A DNA stretch of 64,000 bases from Haliotis asinina (taxonomy: Eukaryota > Mollusca > Gastropoda > Lepetellida > Haliotidae): positions 14,311,001 through 14,375,000 of the forward strand of contig NC_090287.1 in NCBI RefSeq assembly GCF_037392515.1, read 5' to 3'. Of this stretch, positions 44,401-56,171 are shown one piece after another (position 1 is the stretch's first letter; each line of letters starts with the position of its first letter). Position numbers and translations under genes: made by a program. The notes below the pieces were generated by a model. The model was not told where the DNA came from. It worked only from the letters and a program-made list of their open reading frames with translations, and did no database searches.

Positions 44401-47400
44401 ACTTTGGGTTGGTAACATTTTGAAGCTAACAGCCCTGATGCCTGCCTGGGTTTTTGGCTTTTTTCATACACTGTCATAAGGTGGCAGAGTCAAAGTCATG
44501 GTTCTCAGGCTTGTTGACTTTGTTGATGTTATTTCAAAGTTTATTTGTAACTAAAGAATGGGGGTTAGTGGGGTAGCCTAATGGTTAAAGTGTCCTCTCA
44601 TCAAGCTGAAAACCCAGGTTCATTTCCCCACATGGGTACAATGTGTGAAGCCCATTTCTGGTATCTAAAAATGATATGGCTGGAATATTGCTGGAATATT
44701 GCTAGAGGCAGTGTAAAACCATACTCACTTACTCACCAGATAATGTGGATCTTTGCTTATACAGGTCAGAGGATTATCTGGTTAATACTTAATCATTTAC
44801 ATGCTACAATCATACAGCTATAGCTGTACGTGATGCTCCTGAGAGCAATCTCACACAAGCCTTTCTCAACACATTCAGTCAGAGAGATTTTCTTTTGTTC
44901 CAGGCAGGAATGGAAGTTATGTACAGCAACTCTAAAGAAAATGATGTTTTCATAGCACAGTTGTTCAGGTTCGAATAGAGCTGACCATATTTCAAATTTC
45001 TTCTCATGGTGGATTTTGAGATAGGGACCAATGAGAAAAAAACATCTTATTTTTAAATGTTACTAAGGCAGTTAAAATATTGTCACTTCAATTCAGGCAC
45101 CGGATATGTAAATGAATATCCCATAAATTGTGTATGTGTTCCACCTTTCATTAATATTTTAAGCATACCATTGCATAGGCTATGCAGATTTTACAGAATA
45201 TGCATAATAAATATTTATACATATTTATAGTGCTGTATTCAGTAAAAGTTGATATGTTTATCCCTACTAACAATTTCAATGACATCCTTGATAATAGATG
45301 TACAATATTTGTTTCAGGCAGTTGAAACATTTTAAGGACTTGCATGCCGAGGATTTGATACTTGAGTATGTGATGTACCTGTTACAGCAAGGGAGAATAT
45401 CAGATGCTTCAACTACCTCCAGACTCAAGGTTTCTAGTCTACATTCTTATCATGATGGCCTGTGATTTAACATGATTAAGTTATCATGTCATTAATCTTG
45501 TGCTCCCACAGGAAACTCTTTATTATCCTTACTGGATTCTGAAATTAACAAATCAGGGCAAGCATTAACTTGTCGCCATAACCCTATTGCTTGCCAAAAG
45601 TGATAACTAACTTGGAATCCTGTGATTAAAAGTCAAGAGGTGACATTGCGGATCTTGACTCATGATGTCAATCATCGGATTTTTCTGTCAAGAAACACAC
45701 AGGGAATATGAAACACTCTGAAATTAAGAAGTCAGGTGTTCCTTTTGGTCTAGATTAAAGAGTTCCATGGATTTTCAAACTGTAGCAAAATGTGCAAGGA
45801 TCATTAATCCATCTCAGTTTTGGGCTCACTGCAGATGGTTTCTTTTTATGGTTTTTGAACTAATTCATTTTTAGGCAGTAATGCATCTATTTGTACAAAA
45901 TGTAGTACTAAATGGTTTGGTACATTTGTGGGCATGCAAGGTAAGTTCTACAAAAGATGATCCAGAAATGGAATCTACTACATGTACTTATCATACTCCT
46001 ACCATTGATTCTACCTATGGTATGTATCCTACATGTCTTTGTTTAGGTTAAAAGACGTGGCTTTGAAAAAACAGTGAACCTTTCATCTCACCCTCCCTTT
46101 GTCTACAAGGCCTACAAGGGGCTGGTATATTACATTGAGTGGCTGAAACTCAAACATGACATTCAAGGGAAAGATACAGAAGGTGGTTACAATTATCATC
46201 TATGTCGAGATATTTCTAGATATCAAAGATAAGTAACATATAATTTTTCCTTATCTTGACTCATGCTTATTGCTTTTCTCCTCTTCCCTGGCGATGGCAG
46301 TGGAACACCTGAAATCCCATGGAGCTCCCTTCTAAAAGAAGCAGACGTAAATTACACTTACCCACATATAGCCTCCCCTTTCCGGCGCAACCGGTCATGA
46401 GACCTGTCATGCTCTTCACTCTCTCCTTATCGCCCGACCAGGGCAGCTTGAGTTACCTGGAGTCTCCACTACGGCGATAAGTTTTTCAATTATTTCGGTC
46501 CTTTAACTATATTTATGTCATATGCAGTTTTTGGTTTATGTATATGTATCACAATTTGTTTATTCGTAATTATTGTGTGTTGACTTTGTCTCAGTTGATG
46601 AAATCGTGTTTACAGTGTAAATTACCACTGTCAGCGGTTGACCCGCTTTTAGTTTCTCCAGCGTGTAAGAACTTATGTTCTTCCACTATTTGCTGTGAAT
46701 TTTACAGAAATGTATCTGTTTCAGAATCTGTTGCATAAATTTGTTCTTTTCACAGGCATGCGAGGGACAGGCAATGTCGACTTCCATTAGTCATGTCTAA
46801 TTGGGTGATTTAGCTTTTGGTAACCGTTTTTTTTTCATTAACTGCTGAATTTTGTTCCAGTTATCAGTCAGGCTTGTCCCCAGGGTTATACCTTGCATCC
46901 AGCGAGTCGTCCCCTAGACCACAGAAGAGTACTTCACCTGGAACAGGCCCATCACAGCCTAAGAAGTCCAGATCACCATTGTTGTCGGAGACGAAGTCAT
47001 CTGCACAGAATCAACATTCTTCAACGAAGAAGTCCTGTGGTGACGAGATCTTCTCTCTACAGGAACAACATATCTATGATGAGCCACCATTGATGCAACA
47101 TGAGCTTGGAAGGTCAAGTTGAAGAAGAACGAAGACTACAATCTTCAACTACGTCGACTGCTGCTCCTAGATCGACTATGACTGCATTGTCCGAGTCGTC
47201 CGACAATGCAGACTTCAGCAGCAGCCTCAGTCGTCACAGCAGACACCTCTACGAGTCAGCCGTGACTGCACTCAACGCAGTCATTCAACGCAGACGCCTT
47301 CATGCAACATGAGTGTGGAAGTCATGTTGAAGAAGAACAAAGACTACAATCTTCAACTGCATCAACTGCTGCGCCGTGTAAGCACTCAATTAGATCTTCA

Positions 47401-50400
47401 CTCACTCCAGAGGATGAAGAGGAGGTGTATGCATGCACATGCTCAGGAGGATCGTCACCATCGTCCTTATCATTCCGTCGCAGCCCACACGGTCACATGG
47501 GTGAGTGTGCTCACAGGTCTACTCATCAGTGAAGAAGATCTTCATCAGTCTCTCCAGCTCGTCGAAGGCGCCATCAGCAGTCATCGTCCCCTTCAGACCT
47601 GGACTCACATAAGAAGGATCATCGGCATCCATCGAATGTGTTGCACTCATGGAAGGATGAAGACAGATACTACCGATCATCATCTCTGGAAGAAACCCTC
47701 TTTTCGGACTCAGAAGTCATATCGTGGATCATGAATGGTCGGGACATAGTCTCACCATCCAACTAACCCAACACTTATAGAATGAAGAAGGAAGACATGC
47801 GTTAACGTTTCCGGCGATAGTTCCAATATCTACAATTTCTACGATATCTACCTTTCAACACTCGTCACTTCCCTCTTCACCATGTGGAGCCCTCCATCAG
47901 AGCACCAGATGTAGACAGGGCATACAAGATCGTCAGCAGTCCCTGCAACGATCTTACAAGATAGATGACATTCGGTCGGGCTCGATTTAGACTCTCATCT
48001 CAAGTTCAGCAATCCTGTCAACAAGGAAGAGGGAATGTTCCTGTCAACTTTTCTCACTCAAAAGAAGGATCAGCAGTTACTTCCGAACACCTCATCTCAA
48101 CTACTGCGGGGCTGAATGTACTACCTCGACAAGATTGAAGAGGTAGCAAGGATGATTGCCCAAGACTTTAGAGAAGTTATGATGATCATGTCCATCGACA
48201 CCTTGACAACGGTGCTCAAGCAGACAAGTCAGCGTTCACTAACAAGACCAAGTTCTCCAGAGTCCACAGAATGAGAAATAAGAAGTTTAATACTGGAGAG
48301 TCCAGGAGGTAAACATTGAAGATCAGGGTCGAAACGACTGGAGTTTTCCACCCTCAGCCGTTCCCGTACAACCGTCTCCAGTGGGTGAATGTCTTCAATT
48401 CGACTGGAAGAAGTGGGAATTCTCAATGACGAATATGTCACGAAGATTATTCGAGATGACTGCAACATACCACGGCAAACTACACCTCCGATCACAAGAG
48501 ATGATGGACACATCTACCTGGCAGACATCAGCTTCAAGCGGCGGAAGTTTTTTCACGCACTTTACTCATCTAGACTCGTGCTCACCAAACAGCATGGTTG
48601 CGGACAAGCCTTAATGCTAGCAAGGGTATCACCATTTGAACAAGATTTCATGATGATCAGTTATCTGCTACACCGGTGACATCACTCTACAATCTGATTG
48701 GTCCCCGAGAGACAACGCCTTGTAAAGAAAGCCAGTGACATTACATCTACAATCTGATTGTAAAGAAAGCCAGTGACATTACATCTACAATCTGATTGGT
48801 CCTCGAGAGACAACGCCCTGCGCAGAATGTGATGTTATTTTTCCAGTGTTAGGAAGTCATCTACATTTGACCTACAGTCATTTAATGATGGAAAGATGTC
48901 GTTTACACAATAGATTAGCAGTCTACAGCATCATTTGATTGTTCAGACGGCATAGAGATCTTCTACAGCAGACTCAACATTGCCTATCAGGAGGCTTGCA
49001 GCAATGAATGGCAGTTTCAGATTGGACAGCCAGCCAGCTATAAATAGACTTCCTTGACATGTCAACTTGTTCTTCATTGATGATCTGAAGATGAAGAATG
49101 ACGCATCTTCATGGTGTACAAGCTCATCATGGGAGCAGTCAACTCAGTCTACAGTTGAACTTCACTATCAGGCTGCTAACTCAGCTCGAATGTCTTGAAA
49201 ATCTAACTCCTCGGAATTTGATTCATCACTACGTTAAGATACATCGCTGTCCCAGGATCGGTGGGTTGAAGTTCAAGCCAGTGATTAGAACAAGTTCTAC
49301 TGTCAGTGTTATCACAATGTCAGTGATAATGTCTACTCGGTCTGCTCACGTCACCTCAGGATAGGACCAGACGAAGATGCCTACTACTACGTCTATGACA
49401 GCGGTTCCTGAGTCATGGTTTCATGTCCTGACTGACGCTGTTTACGATGCTGGACATCTTGAGATCATACCTGCTATAGTAAACTCGGCAGTCAATGTTT
49501 GCGCAGGAATTTACATATTAGAGCCTGCATTCTACAACCCTCTTTAGGCAGACACATCTCTTTGACGTGGCCGACAGTCTGAATTTCCAAATAAAAGTAG
49601 CTCGCATACCAGGAGCCTGCAACATCCTGCATATGGCAGACGCCTTATCTCGCCCTCTTTGTCGATCACCAACAGAGTATATGCTGAATCAAGACACGTT
49701 TTAACTAATCAGCTGGAGGTCCAGATCACTGCAAATGGACTTATTTGCAACAAGGTTCAATTAACAGTCAGCAACCTTTTTGTCACCAGTTCCAGATCCG
49801 TTAACTTGGGCATTAGACTCTCTCGGCATCTCGTGGGTAGGACAAAACGCATTCGCATTTCCCCCTCCAGCGCTTCCACAAAGAGTCATTGAGAAAATCA
49901 GACAGCTGTCAGGTCAACCGGACACATAGTTCCACATACCAGCCTTGTCTTCAATACTTGGACCTCATGACTACTGAGACAGCTGAAGGTAATGTATCTG
50001 CAGATAGCAGAATATTTATGTCACTTACGACTTTCCAGAGGTCTGAAAGGCTCTACATTATCTACACTTAACAGCACTCAGTTCAGTTGTCACCATGGAA
50101 ACGGAAACAAGCTGACTGAAGTACCTGAGCTATTTGCCTTCCTACAGTCCTTCAAGTTTGAAGATCAACAGCATGGGATCTAAACATTGTACTTCAACAT
50201 CTCACAAGTGATGCGTAAGAATCGCTTAATCGGATCTCATTGGAACTGCTAATTCAGAAGACGCTGTTTTTAGCTTACCTTAGCAACAGCTGCACGCATG
50301 TCACAAATTCATGCTCTAGACTCCAACCGAATGATCTTTGATGCAAATCATCTGCAGACAGCTCATCGGGGTCTACGAAGGGATTTTATTGCGGAAAATC

Positions 50401-53400
50401 AACTGCCAGGTCAACTGGATAGACAATTCCACATACCGCGAAAGAATCCCGCGACACTATCTCAGTGTAGATCATAGCTGTTATATTGAGAGCCAATAAA
50501 GCAGCATGATTGGATCCTCCGTGAGCCTCCAACCCACATTATGTCAGAGCCTTTGCCTCTACACTAGCACTACATGGGAATTGCTCGCTATCAACTATAA
50601 TGGAGGGCTGCTTTTGGAAGTCAAACATGGTGTTTGGCAACCATTATCTACGAGACATAGCCACAGAGGATGTCTCTGGCATTCATCAGTTTGGGTCTCT
50701 TGTCGTTGCTCAGCAACTAACAGTTCCTCGAAGGCACTGAGTTCACTCACCCGGTTTATCAAGTGACTTATGAAAGCCAGACACTCTGCGGAGTATAATT
50801 GTGGAAAGCCCATGCGCACGTCTTAAACAGACTAGCATGAGTGATTAGGATCCTGTACTCATAATGAAGATACTTGTACATGAAGAGGGGTCATAACTAG
50901 TCTTGATTACAATATCTTGACATTTAGTTGCATCAGAAACTAGCAGGATGCTAGTTACTTTCGATATCACCACATTCCAGTCAACGAAGCCTTTGGTTGA
51001 ATATAAGTAATTTTGACAGCCAGCAGAATCCAGCTTGAGCAGACCCACCGCCGTTTCCATTGGATTCTGTAAGCAATAAGCATGAGTCAGGATAAGGTAA
51101 AATATGTAATTTTCTGAATAAAATTGATATTTTATACTTATCCTGACTCGTGACAATAGTCCTCCCAGTCGCGCCGCACAGGCACGCTGAATTACTTTAT
51201 TCTCGTGTCGGGCAATGTACAACGAGAGAGTAAAGAGCATGGCAGGTCACATGACCAGTAGTGTGGGCAAGGGGAGGCTATACGTGGGTGAGTGTATTTT
51301 ACGTCCGCTTCTTTTAGAAGGTAACTTCAAGGGATTTCAGGTGTTCCACTGCCTTCGCCGGGGAAGAGGAGATAAGCAACATGAGTCAGGGTAAGTATGA
51401 AATATAAAGAAAATTACATTCTTGAAACATGAAATTGTACACACATTTTCAAGAAAGTTTTAAAAAGTCATAAAACTTTATTATAGATATTATGTTGAAG
51501 ATACAAGTTTTAAATTGAAAATATGATCATGGCCCATGTTTCATGAGAGATCTAGTGCATCTCAAAGTAAGCAGTTGTCTCCCTCAGATTTTCCAGCTGC
51601 CGGGTCAATTACAGACACATCACAATGTGAGAGACTATTAAAGCAACTTTTTGTAACAACTAGCTTCAAGCAGAGACCATATAATATATGGTCTCTGCTT
51701 CAAGCAACTGCTCCAGACGTTGTCATGTGTATGGGTGTGCCTTCCCCTGCCATGTGCCATGAACTTAGCAGGAACAAACTTGGAGCATCAAGATATGGCC
51801 AAGTGGATACAAAGTATTAGTACTGCTAAGGACATTTTTATCTATTTTCATGGCAGCAAAAATTAGATACCTCGAGTTTGGAAAGATGTACTTGGATGAC
51901 AGAAAGTGTATACTCTAATCTCCAAAACTGTCTTATCAACGGGTATATCCAAGTAGGTTGTACATGTTAAATTGCAGCATATTATCCTTGTGGGCAAGCA
52001 CTAGATGTACATTGATAGACTAATACCAGCATATCATATAGCCCTATCATTCTTGTAGACATGCACACAGCTTTTTTAAACAGCATCAAGTAACTCTTAA
52101 CTTAATGTGCAGTTACGTGGCAGTCATCATCCCAAGCTAACTATGATGAGATGAGGATAGTCCACCATGCCAACAAGGCCATCAAGCTGATGGATGATTT
52201 GTGTGACCAGCCAGGTGTTTGGGATACGTTCATCGTCAAACTTGTACAGGTATCAGCAGAACATGTCTTAAATGGAATGTAAGCAGATTTTATAAAATGA
52301 AGGTATCAGGTTCCTTGGCACTGAAATATTTAATGGAATGAATCATTGAAATGCAAGACATTTCAAAGCCTTCTTATTTAAAGCAGCCACCTCCAAATGT
52401 TTCAGCTGGCCTTGGGGTTGGGGTAACCCAGTTTTTAAAGTAATTGCCCATCACACAGAGGAACCAGGTGTTGGGGTATAAAGCGATCTTAGCGCTGAGG
52501 TGACTGTAACTCCCAATCCTTAAGTAGGCTTAAGGTAGTCTTAGCACAAAGGATGTTTTGTACAATGGCACCCTGATTCCCCATATGGGCACAACATGTG
52601 AAGCCTATTCCTAATGTCCCCTGCCATTATATTGTTAGAATAAACTCAAGTACATACCAGTATATGACTAGTGTTTGTGTTGCTGTACCTTACAGATGAA
52701 GGAGGAGGTTGAGGGGAAAGATGCAGCCCTGAAGGTACTGACCAGATATCGGGACCAGAAACCAGACAACCCCAACTCTCACCGATACATCTATGACTTC
52801 TATGTCCAACATGGTGCTCCAGATGAAGACAAGATAAAGTGCCTTAAGGTAAGGGGAGAACCAGTGTTGTGGATTGAGATAAAGTGCCTTAAGGTAAGGG
52901 GAGAACCAGTGTTGTGGATTGAGATAAAGTGCCTTAAGGTAAGGGGAGAACCAGTGTTGTGGATTGAGATAAAGTGCCTTAAGGTAAGGGTAGAACCAGT
53001 GTTGTGGATTGAGATAAAGTGCCTTATGGTAAGGGGAGAACCAGTGTTGTGGACTGAGATAAAGTGCCTTAAGGTAATGGGAGAACCAGTGTTGTGGATT
53101 GAGCATCTGCCAGGTGAGAGGAACAGTTTGATCCTCTGCTCATGTTGTGCCAAATTAACATCACAAGATGATATTTGTACTCTGCCTGGCACTCAGCATT
53201 CCGAGGATGGAGTAATGATCAGCTCAGTGTCAGTATGGTAGAAGGATGTAGTTGGATGTACTCAAACACATGCAAGCATGTATACACACATGTCACAATA
53301 TAAGAGTAATAATTTTAGAAATAATATTATGTCCAATTGCACATATATCAAGTAAGGTGACAGAGTCTTGAGTGTAAGGCTAAAGCTATGATTCCTTTTG

Positions 53401-55873
53401 TTCCATATACAATTATTTTCATCCCAATTTATGTTTATTCATAATCATTAAAATGTGAAGTTAATTCAGTATATAGAGTTTCTCAAAATGTGATGGTGTA
53501 GTGTATAAATATAAAAATCCTTATAGAGTTATGTGAGAGTTGCTTATCTCTCATTGAAGATTGCACCTATCATTGTTCCATTGACACTTCATTGTTCAAT
53601 CTTTTTTGTTTCAGGGGCTTGCTAAGAGGGACCCATCAAATCCTCTCATCTTGAAGTTGTGTTACCTTTTAAATGGTATGTCTTACATATTTGTATGCAG
53701 AATATGTAAAACTAGTAAATATAGTGAAAGAAAACTAATAAAGTGATTGTGATTGCATGATGAAAACACCTGGAAAATGGTTCCTGTTGATACTAATGTT
53801 ATAGTAAAATGTCATCCTGCCTTTTGTTGTCAGTGAGCAAACTTTCTGAGGGTTTCTTTAAATTGATCCTTGGAGTTTATTCCTTTTTCCACCTGTATTA
53901 CTCCATTGTTTAATGAGACAATGCACCTCAGTTGTTTTAGTAACGACATACTACAATATATTCCATTTATGTGAGTATCTGAGTAGCTTCATCAATGTTG
54001 AGCTGAATGCTAGTGAGAAAATTGTTTGTGTTAGGGTTTAGACCAATCTTTTCCAGGACGACTGTCACTCATAGTTTCAAACGAAACAAAGATCAATAAA
54101 TGTACATGCAATCCCTCAGATTGTCACTCAGTTGGGTTGCTGCTGTTCAACCTGCTGGACTACTGTAACTGGCAACACAATTTGACGTCATGGAAGAAAT
54201 TTAGGAAATACTTGCAACATATATATTCAAGGTAACAACTTTTTAAATTTAAAATAGTTTGTTGTAATATGTGCTGCTGTATCATGCATTTTAGTTTACA
54301 GTTCATGCGGTACATTATTAATTTGTGTGTTACTATGTATTCCTGTGTTTAAGTGAGACAAATACTGTAGTTTGTGTGTAAATATAAAACATGTACCTGG
54401 TTACTTTTGATATTTATCTCCCATATGCCCAGGTGCTCTCAGCATATGTAAATGATTGCTGGAAGCATTTCCTTTGTTATAAGAAAACAAAGTCCCCAAT
54501 AAGAGTTGCATCCCTTTATCATTTTAGAACATGATTATTAGTTGGAGTGTGAGATTTGTTCTGATTGATTGTTGAAAATTAGACAAAAGTCATTCTTATA
54601 AGTTCTAATGCTTACCAATGAACAGATATGTGATAGGTTAGTTCAGGTCAATCTGTGTTAAAAAATTAGAGATTATTGCAGCCCATGTTTGGTAAGCAAC
54701 TTATGGATCTTCATATGGTTGGTGGATGACCTAAGTGGTTAAAGTGTTCGCTCTTCACACCGAAGAGCCAGGTTTGATTCCCCACATAGGTACAATGTGT
54801 GAAGCCCATTTCATGTGTCCACCATCGTGATATTCCTGGAATGTTGCTAAAAGTGGTGTAGAACTAAACTCACTCTTTCACTGAATTTCATGTCTTCCAG
54901 CAAGCTAGCATTAAACATCTCTGTGGTGCAAGACTGCTGGCAGGAGCGCAAGTCATGGTGGCCTGCCTACCATTTCATTCTGAAGAGTGGTTGGAACTCA
55001 GACCAGGCACAAACAGCGGTGTTTTGTGAGAAAGCTGTCTGTGCTGAATTCTTAATGGGGAAAGGTAAACATGTTATTTTACATGTTTTCATTGTTGACC
55101 AGTATGTCAGTCAGCAGTCCATGTACAAGTATGTCTAAGTTGACATATTGTCATAGCATGCAGATAAACTAATAACATGTAAGTCAGTATGAAGTGCTGC
55201 TGCAGAGATTCATCTCTTACTTGGTTAGGTCTTAATCTCTGATTATGAGTTGTAGCTTGTCAGCACAGTACTTGTTCTCACAGGTTTCACGAACATAGTA
55301 AGCTTTCAAGACCTGCAACCTTGCTCTCTGTATTTAGCTGACAGGACTTAATTTAAAAAATGCACTGTTCCAAAGCAGCCTTCGTTCAAACTCATTGTTT
55401 ATCATGCTTTGATTTTCAGGTTTGCTATTCTCGAACGTTCCTAGCCCTATGAACTTCTTAGGCCTATTCGCAACAATGGGTACAATCGAAGTTATGAATT
55501 CATGGTGCTACGAACATTTCAAGAATAAGGGCCCTGAATATGCTTTGGCATTTTCAGCCTGCTGCGAAAATAAATGTTTAATTTGTTGATGTAGCTGTTA
55601 GGACTTGTGAAATGTGGAGATTTTTGTTCTTTAAAGCACAAGTTGGCCTTCTTGATTAGCAATGTGTTTTTTTCTCTTTATCTATTGATAGACGTTTCTC
55701 TCACTGTAGAGGATTACATTTTGAATGACTTTACCTTTAATAGTATTGTGGATTGATTTCATTTCATTGATACCATTTCAGATAATACGTTTAGCATGGA
55801 GGTAATGAAAGGCTTAGATGAAGTAAATCAGAAGAAACTTTTTGATATGTTGAAAACACTGGATGATTCCTGA
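41475..55873 (+). CDS. TAF1A: TATA box-binding protein-associated factor, RNA polymerase I subunit A
   Basis: Twelve coding exons: 41475-41522, 42607-42792, 43299-43499, 44904-44968, 45318-45429, 46047-46182, 52113-52249, 52696-52848, 53615-53675, 54120-54231, 54901-55064, 55782-55873. They total 1467 nt, 488 residues; human TAF1A has 450. Every junction is GT/AG with compatible phase. Diagnostic blocks shared with human TAF1A are AYKGL, GVWD (PGVWDTFIVKLVQM), NPNSHRYIYDF, the LLDY...SWKKFRKYL block, the ERKSWWPAYHF block, CEKAV and LMGKD. TAF1A is a helical-repeat subunit of the SL1/TIF-IB complex that loads RNA polymerase I on rDNA promoters in the nucleolus. Oddities: a SINE cuts exon 2, a 45-bp repeat follows exon 8, and a DIRS fossil sits in intron 6. 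The acidic N-terminus (MDDDDDDD) supports the start. Confidence 0.93.
41523..42606 (+). other. TAF1A intron 1
   Basis: Donor GTACGT, acceptor TCATACACAG, phase 0. AT-rich; no repeat or gene recognised. Confidence 0.7.
42779..43063 (-). mobile_element. Young SINE family 1 inserted in TAF1A exon 2
   Basis: The body is 42794-43048, flanked by 15-bp direct repeats AGCAAAAGACAAGAG at 42779-42793 and 43049-43063. It is antisense to TAF1A and very similar to the 11037 copy. The left duplication is TAF1A coding sequence (KQKTR). The element's reversed tail begins TGAGTGAGTGAG right after it, creating AGA|GTGAGT at 42792/42793. That is a consensus donor in the phase needed to join exon 3. The right duplication continues the old open frame for about 13 codons beyond 43063 before a stop. 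Confidence 0.92.
43500..44903 (+). other. TAF1A intron 3
   Basis: Donor GTGCAT, acceptor TTTGTTCCAG, phase 0. It contains a full family-2 SINE (44563-44737). A 73-codon open frame (43564-43785) has no recognisable similarity. Confidence 0.65.
44563..44737 (+). mobile_element. tRNA-derived SINE family 2 (sense)
   Basis: Best-preserved family-2 copy. A-box-like GTGGGGTAGCCTAATGG, B-box-like CCAGGTTCATTTCCCC, a conserved middle (GTGTGAAGCCCATTTCTGG) and a tail GGAATATTGCT...AAAACCATACTCACTTACTC. The 3' part matches the 3' part of family 1, so both probably use the same LINE machinery. Confidence 0.8.
46248..46430 (+). repeat. DIRS left inverted terminal repeat
   Basis: Starts TTCCTTATCTTGACTCATGC and includes GGAACACCTGAAATCCC and AAAGAAGCAGACGTAAA. 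All are found inverted near 51300-51395. Homology stops at about ACTCTCTC. Confidence 0.8.
51070..51160 (+). repeat. DIRS internal complementary region
   Basis: CAATAAGCATGAGTCAGGATA (complement of the left end) and ACTTATCCTGACTCGTGAC (like the complement of the right end) lie side by side around an AT-rich centre. This joined-ends arrangement is diagnostic for DIRS replication through a circular intermediate. Confidence 0.75.
51215..51395 (-). repeat. DIRS right inverted terminal repeat
   Basis: Inverted partner of 46248-46430, ending CATGAGTCAGGGTAAGTATG. About one position in eight differs from the left repeat by hand comparison. Confidence 0.8.
52833..53102 (+). repeat. 45-bp tandem repeat, six copies, duplicating the TAF1A exon 8 donor
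   Basis: Units begin at 52833, 52878, 52923, 52968, 53013 and 53058, exactly 45 bp apart. Each contains GATAAAGTGCCTTAAG|GTAAGG, the last codons of exon 8 plus its splice donor. Four units keep CTTAAG|GTAAGG; unit 5 reads CTTATG|GTAAGG and unit 6 CTTAAG|GTAATG. The 45 bp equals 15 codons and is fully open in the TAF1A frame (IKCLKVRGEPVLWIE), so use of any of the six donors would leave the protein in frame with 0 to 5 extra units. Units 1-3 are identical or nearly so; the later ones carry single changes. Confidence 0.95.
53676..54119 (+). other. TAF1A intron 9
   Basis: Donor GTATGT after AATG, acceptor CAATCCCTCAG; phase 1. No repeat recognised. Confidence 0.65.
54232..54900 (+). other. TAF1A intron 10 with a SINE abutting the acceptor
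   Basis: Phase-2 intron with donor GTAACA and acceptor CATGTCTTCCAG. A family-2 SINE (54716-54881) ends only about 19 bases before the exon. The pyrimidine-rich SINE tail therefore occupies the usual branch-point/polypyrimidine area. Confidence 0.7.
54716..54881 (+). mobile_element. tRNA-derived SINE family 2 (sense)
   Basis: A-box region GATGACCTAAGTGGTTAAAG, B-box region CCAGGTTTGATTCCCC, then GTGTGAAGCCCATTTC and the tail GGAATGTTGCTAAAAGTGG...AAACTCACTC. Lies directly upstream of TAF1A exon 11. Confidence 0.75.
55065..55781 (+). other. TAF1A intron 11
   Basis: Phase-1 intron, donor GTAAAC, acceptor ATACCATTTCAG. No repeat or gene recognised in its 717 bp. Confidence 0.65.
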
Positions 55874-56165
55874 TGCTATCAAGAGTCAGATGGAGGATGT
55901 TCACCACTAAAGGCAGCAGTCACTCCAGAAGGGATTGAAAGCTGATCTCATTCTCCTGCAGAATGGATAAATTGTTACTTCAACTGCAAAGTAGCAACTT
56001 GCTACTGAGGAACCATGCAGTATACAGTGATGTCAGGATTTAACTTAGGTTGATGGACGTGTAACTCAGGAACTATAAACAGCAAGATTTGACTGACAAA
56101 TGTTTCATACATTATATTACTTGCTGCAAGTAAAAAGTGTATGCAGAAGTAACATGTGCAGGAAT

Positions 56166-56171
56166 AATAAA
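56166..56171 (+). terminator. Candidate poly(A) signal of TAF1A
   Basis: AATAAA 293 nt after the TGA at 55871-55873; the first such hexamer I saw downstream of the stop. Confidence 0.5.

Larger units (their letters stand above)
46248..51395 (+). mobile_element. DIRS-type tyrosine-recombinase retrotransposon, fossil
   Basis: A 5.1-kb element in the same orientation as TAF1A. Ends are inverted repeats of about 180 bp (46248-46430 and 51215-51395) instead of direct LTRs. An internal region at about 51070-51160 is complementary to both outer ends, the DIRS hallmark. Traces of parts in order: a Ser/Gln-rich gag-like region (about 46.8-48.6 kb), reverse transcriptase and RNase H with the recognisable RIPGACNILHMADALSRP stretch near 49.6 kb, and a tyrosine-recombinase region near 50.3-50.8 kb (YLATAARMSQIHAL, HYLRDIA). 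The element is clearly broken, with on the order of ten or more interruptions. The two end repeats differ at roughly one position in eight by hand count, which suggests an old insertion. Confidence 0.85.
46183..52112 (+). other. TAF1A intron 6, occupied mostly by a DIRS-type element
   Basis: A phase-1 intron of 5.9 kb, donor GTGGTT and acceptor TTAATGTGCAG. Positions 46248-51395 are the retroelement. The remaining 0.7 kb on the right includes a 94-codon unexplained frame (51536-51820) with an internal near-palindrome (about 51669-51699). Confidence 0.75.

Noticed and set aside
44563-44640. tRNA-like A and B box signatures
   Set aside because: Part of a SINE with a 3' tail; no complete cloverleaf, so not a tRNA gene.
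46817-50766. Numerous plus-strand frames of 60-140 codons
   Set aside because: Pieces of one DIRS-type fossil, not separate host genes.
52690-53192. Minus-strand frames with a 15-residue repeat
   Set aside because: Antisense readings of the 45-bp tandem repeat, whose period is divisible by three.
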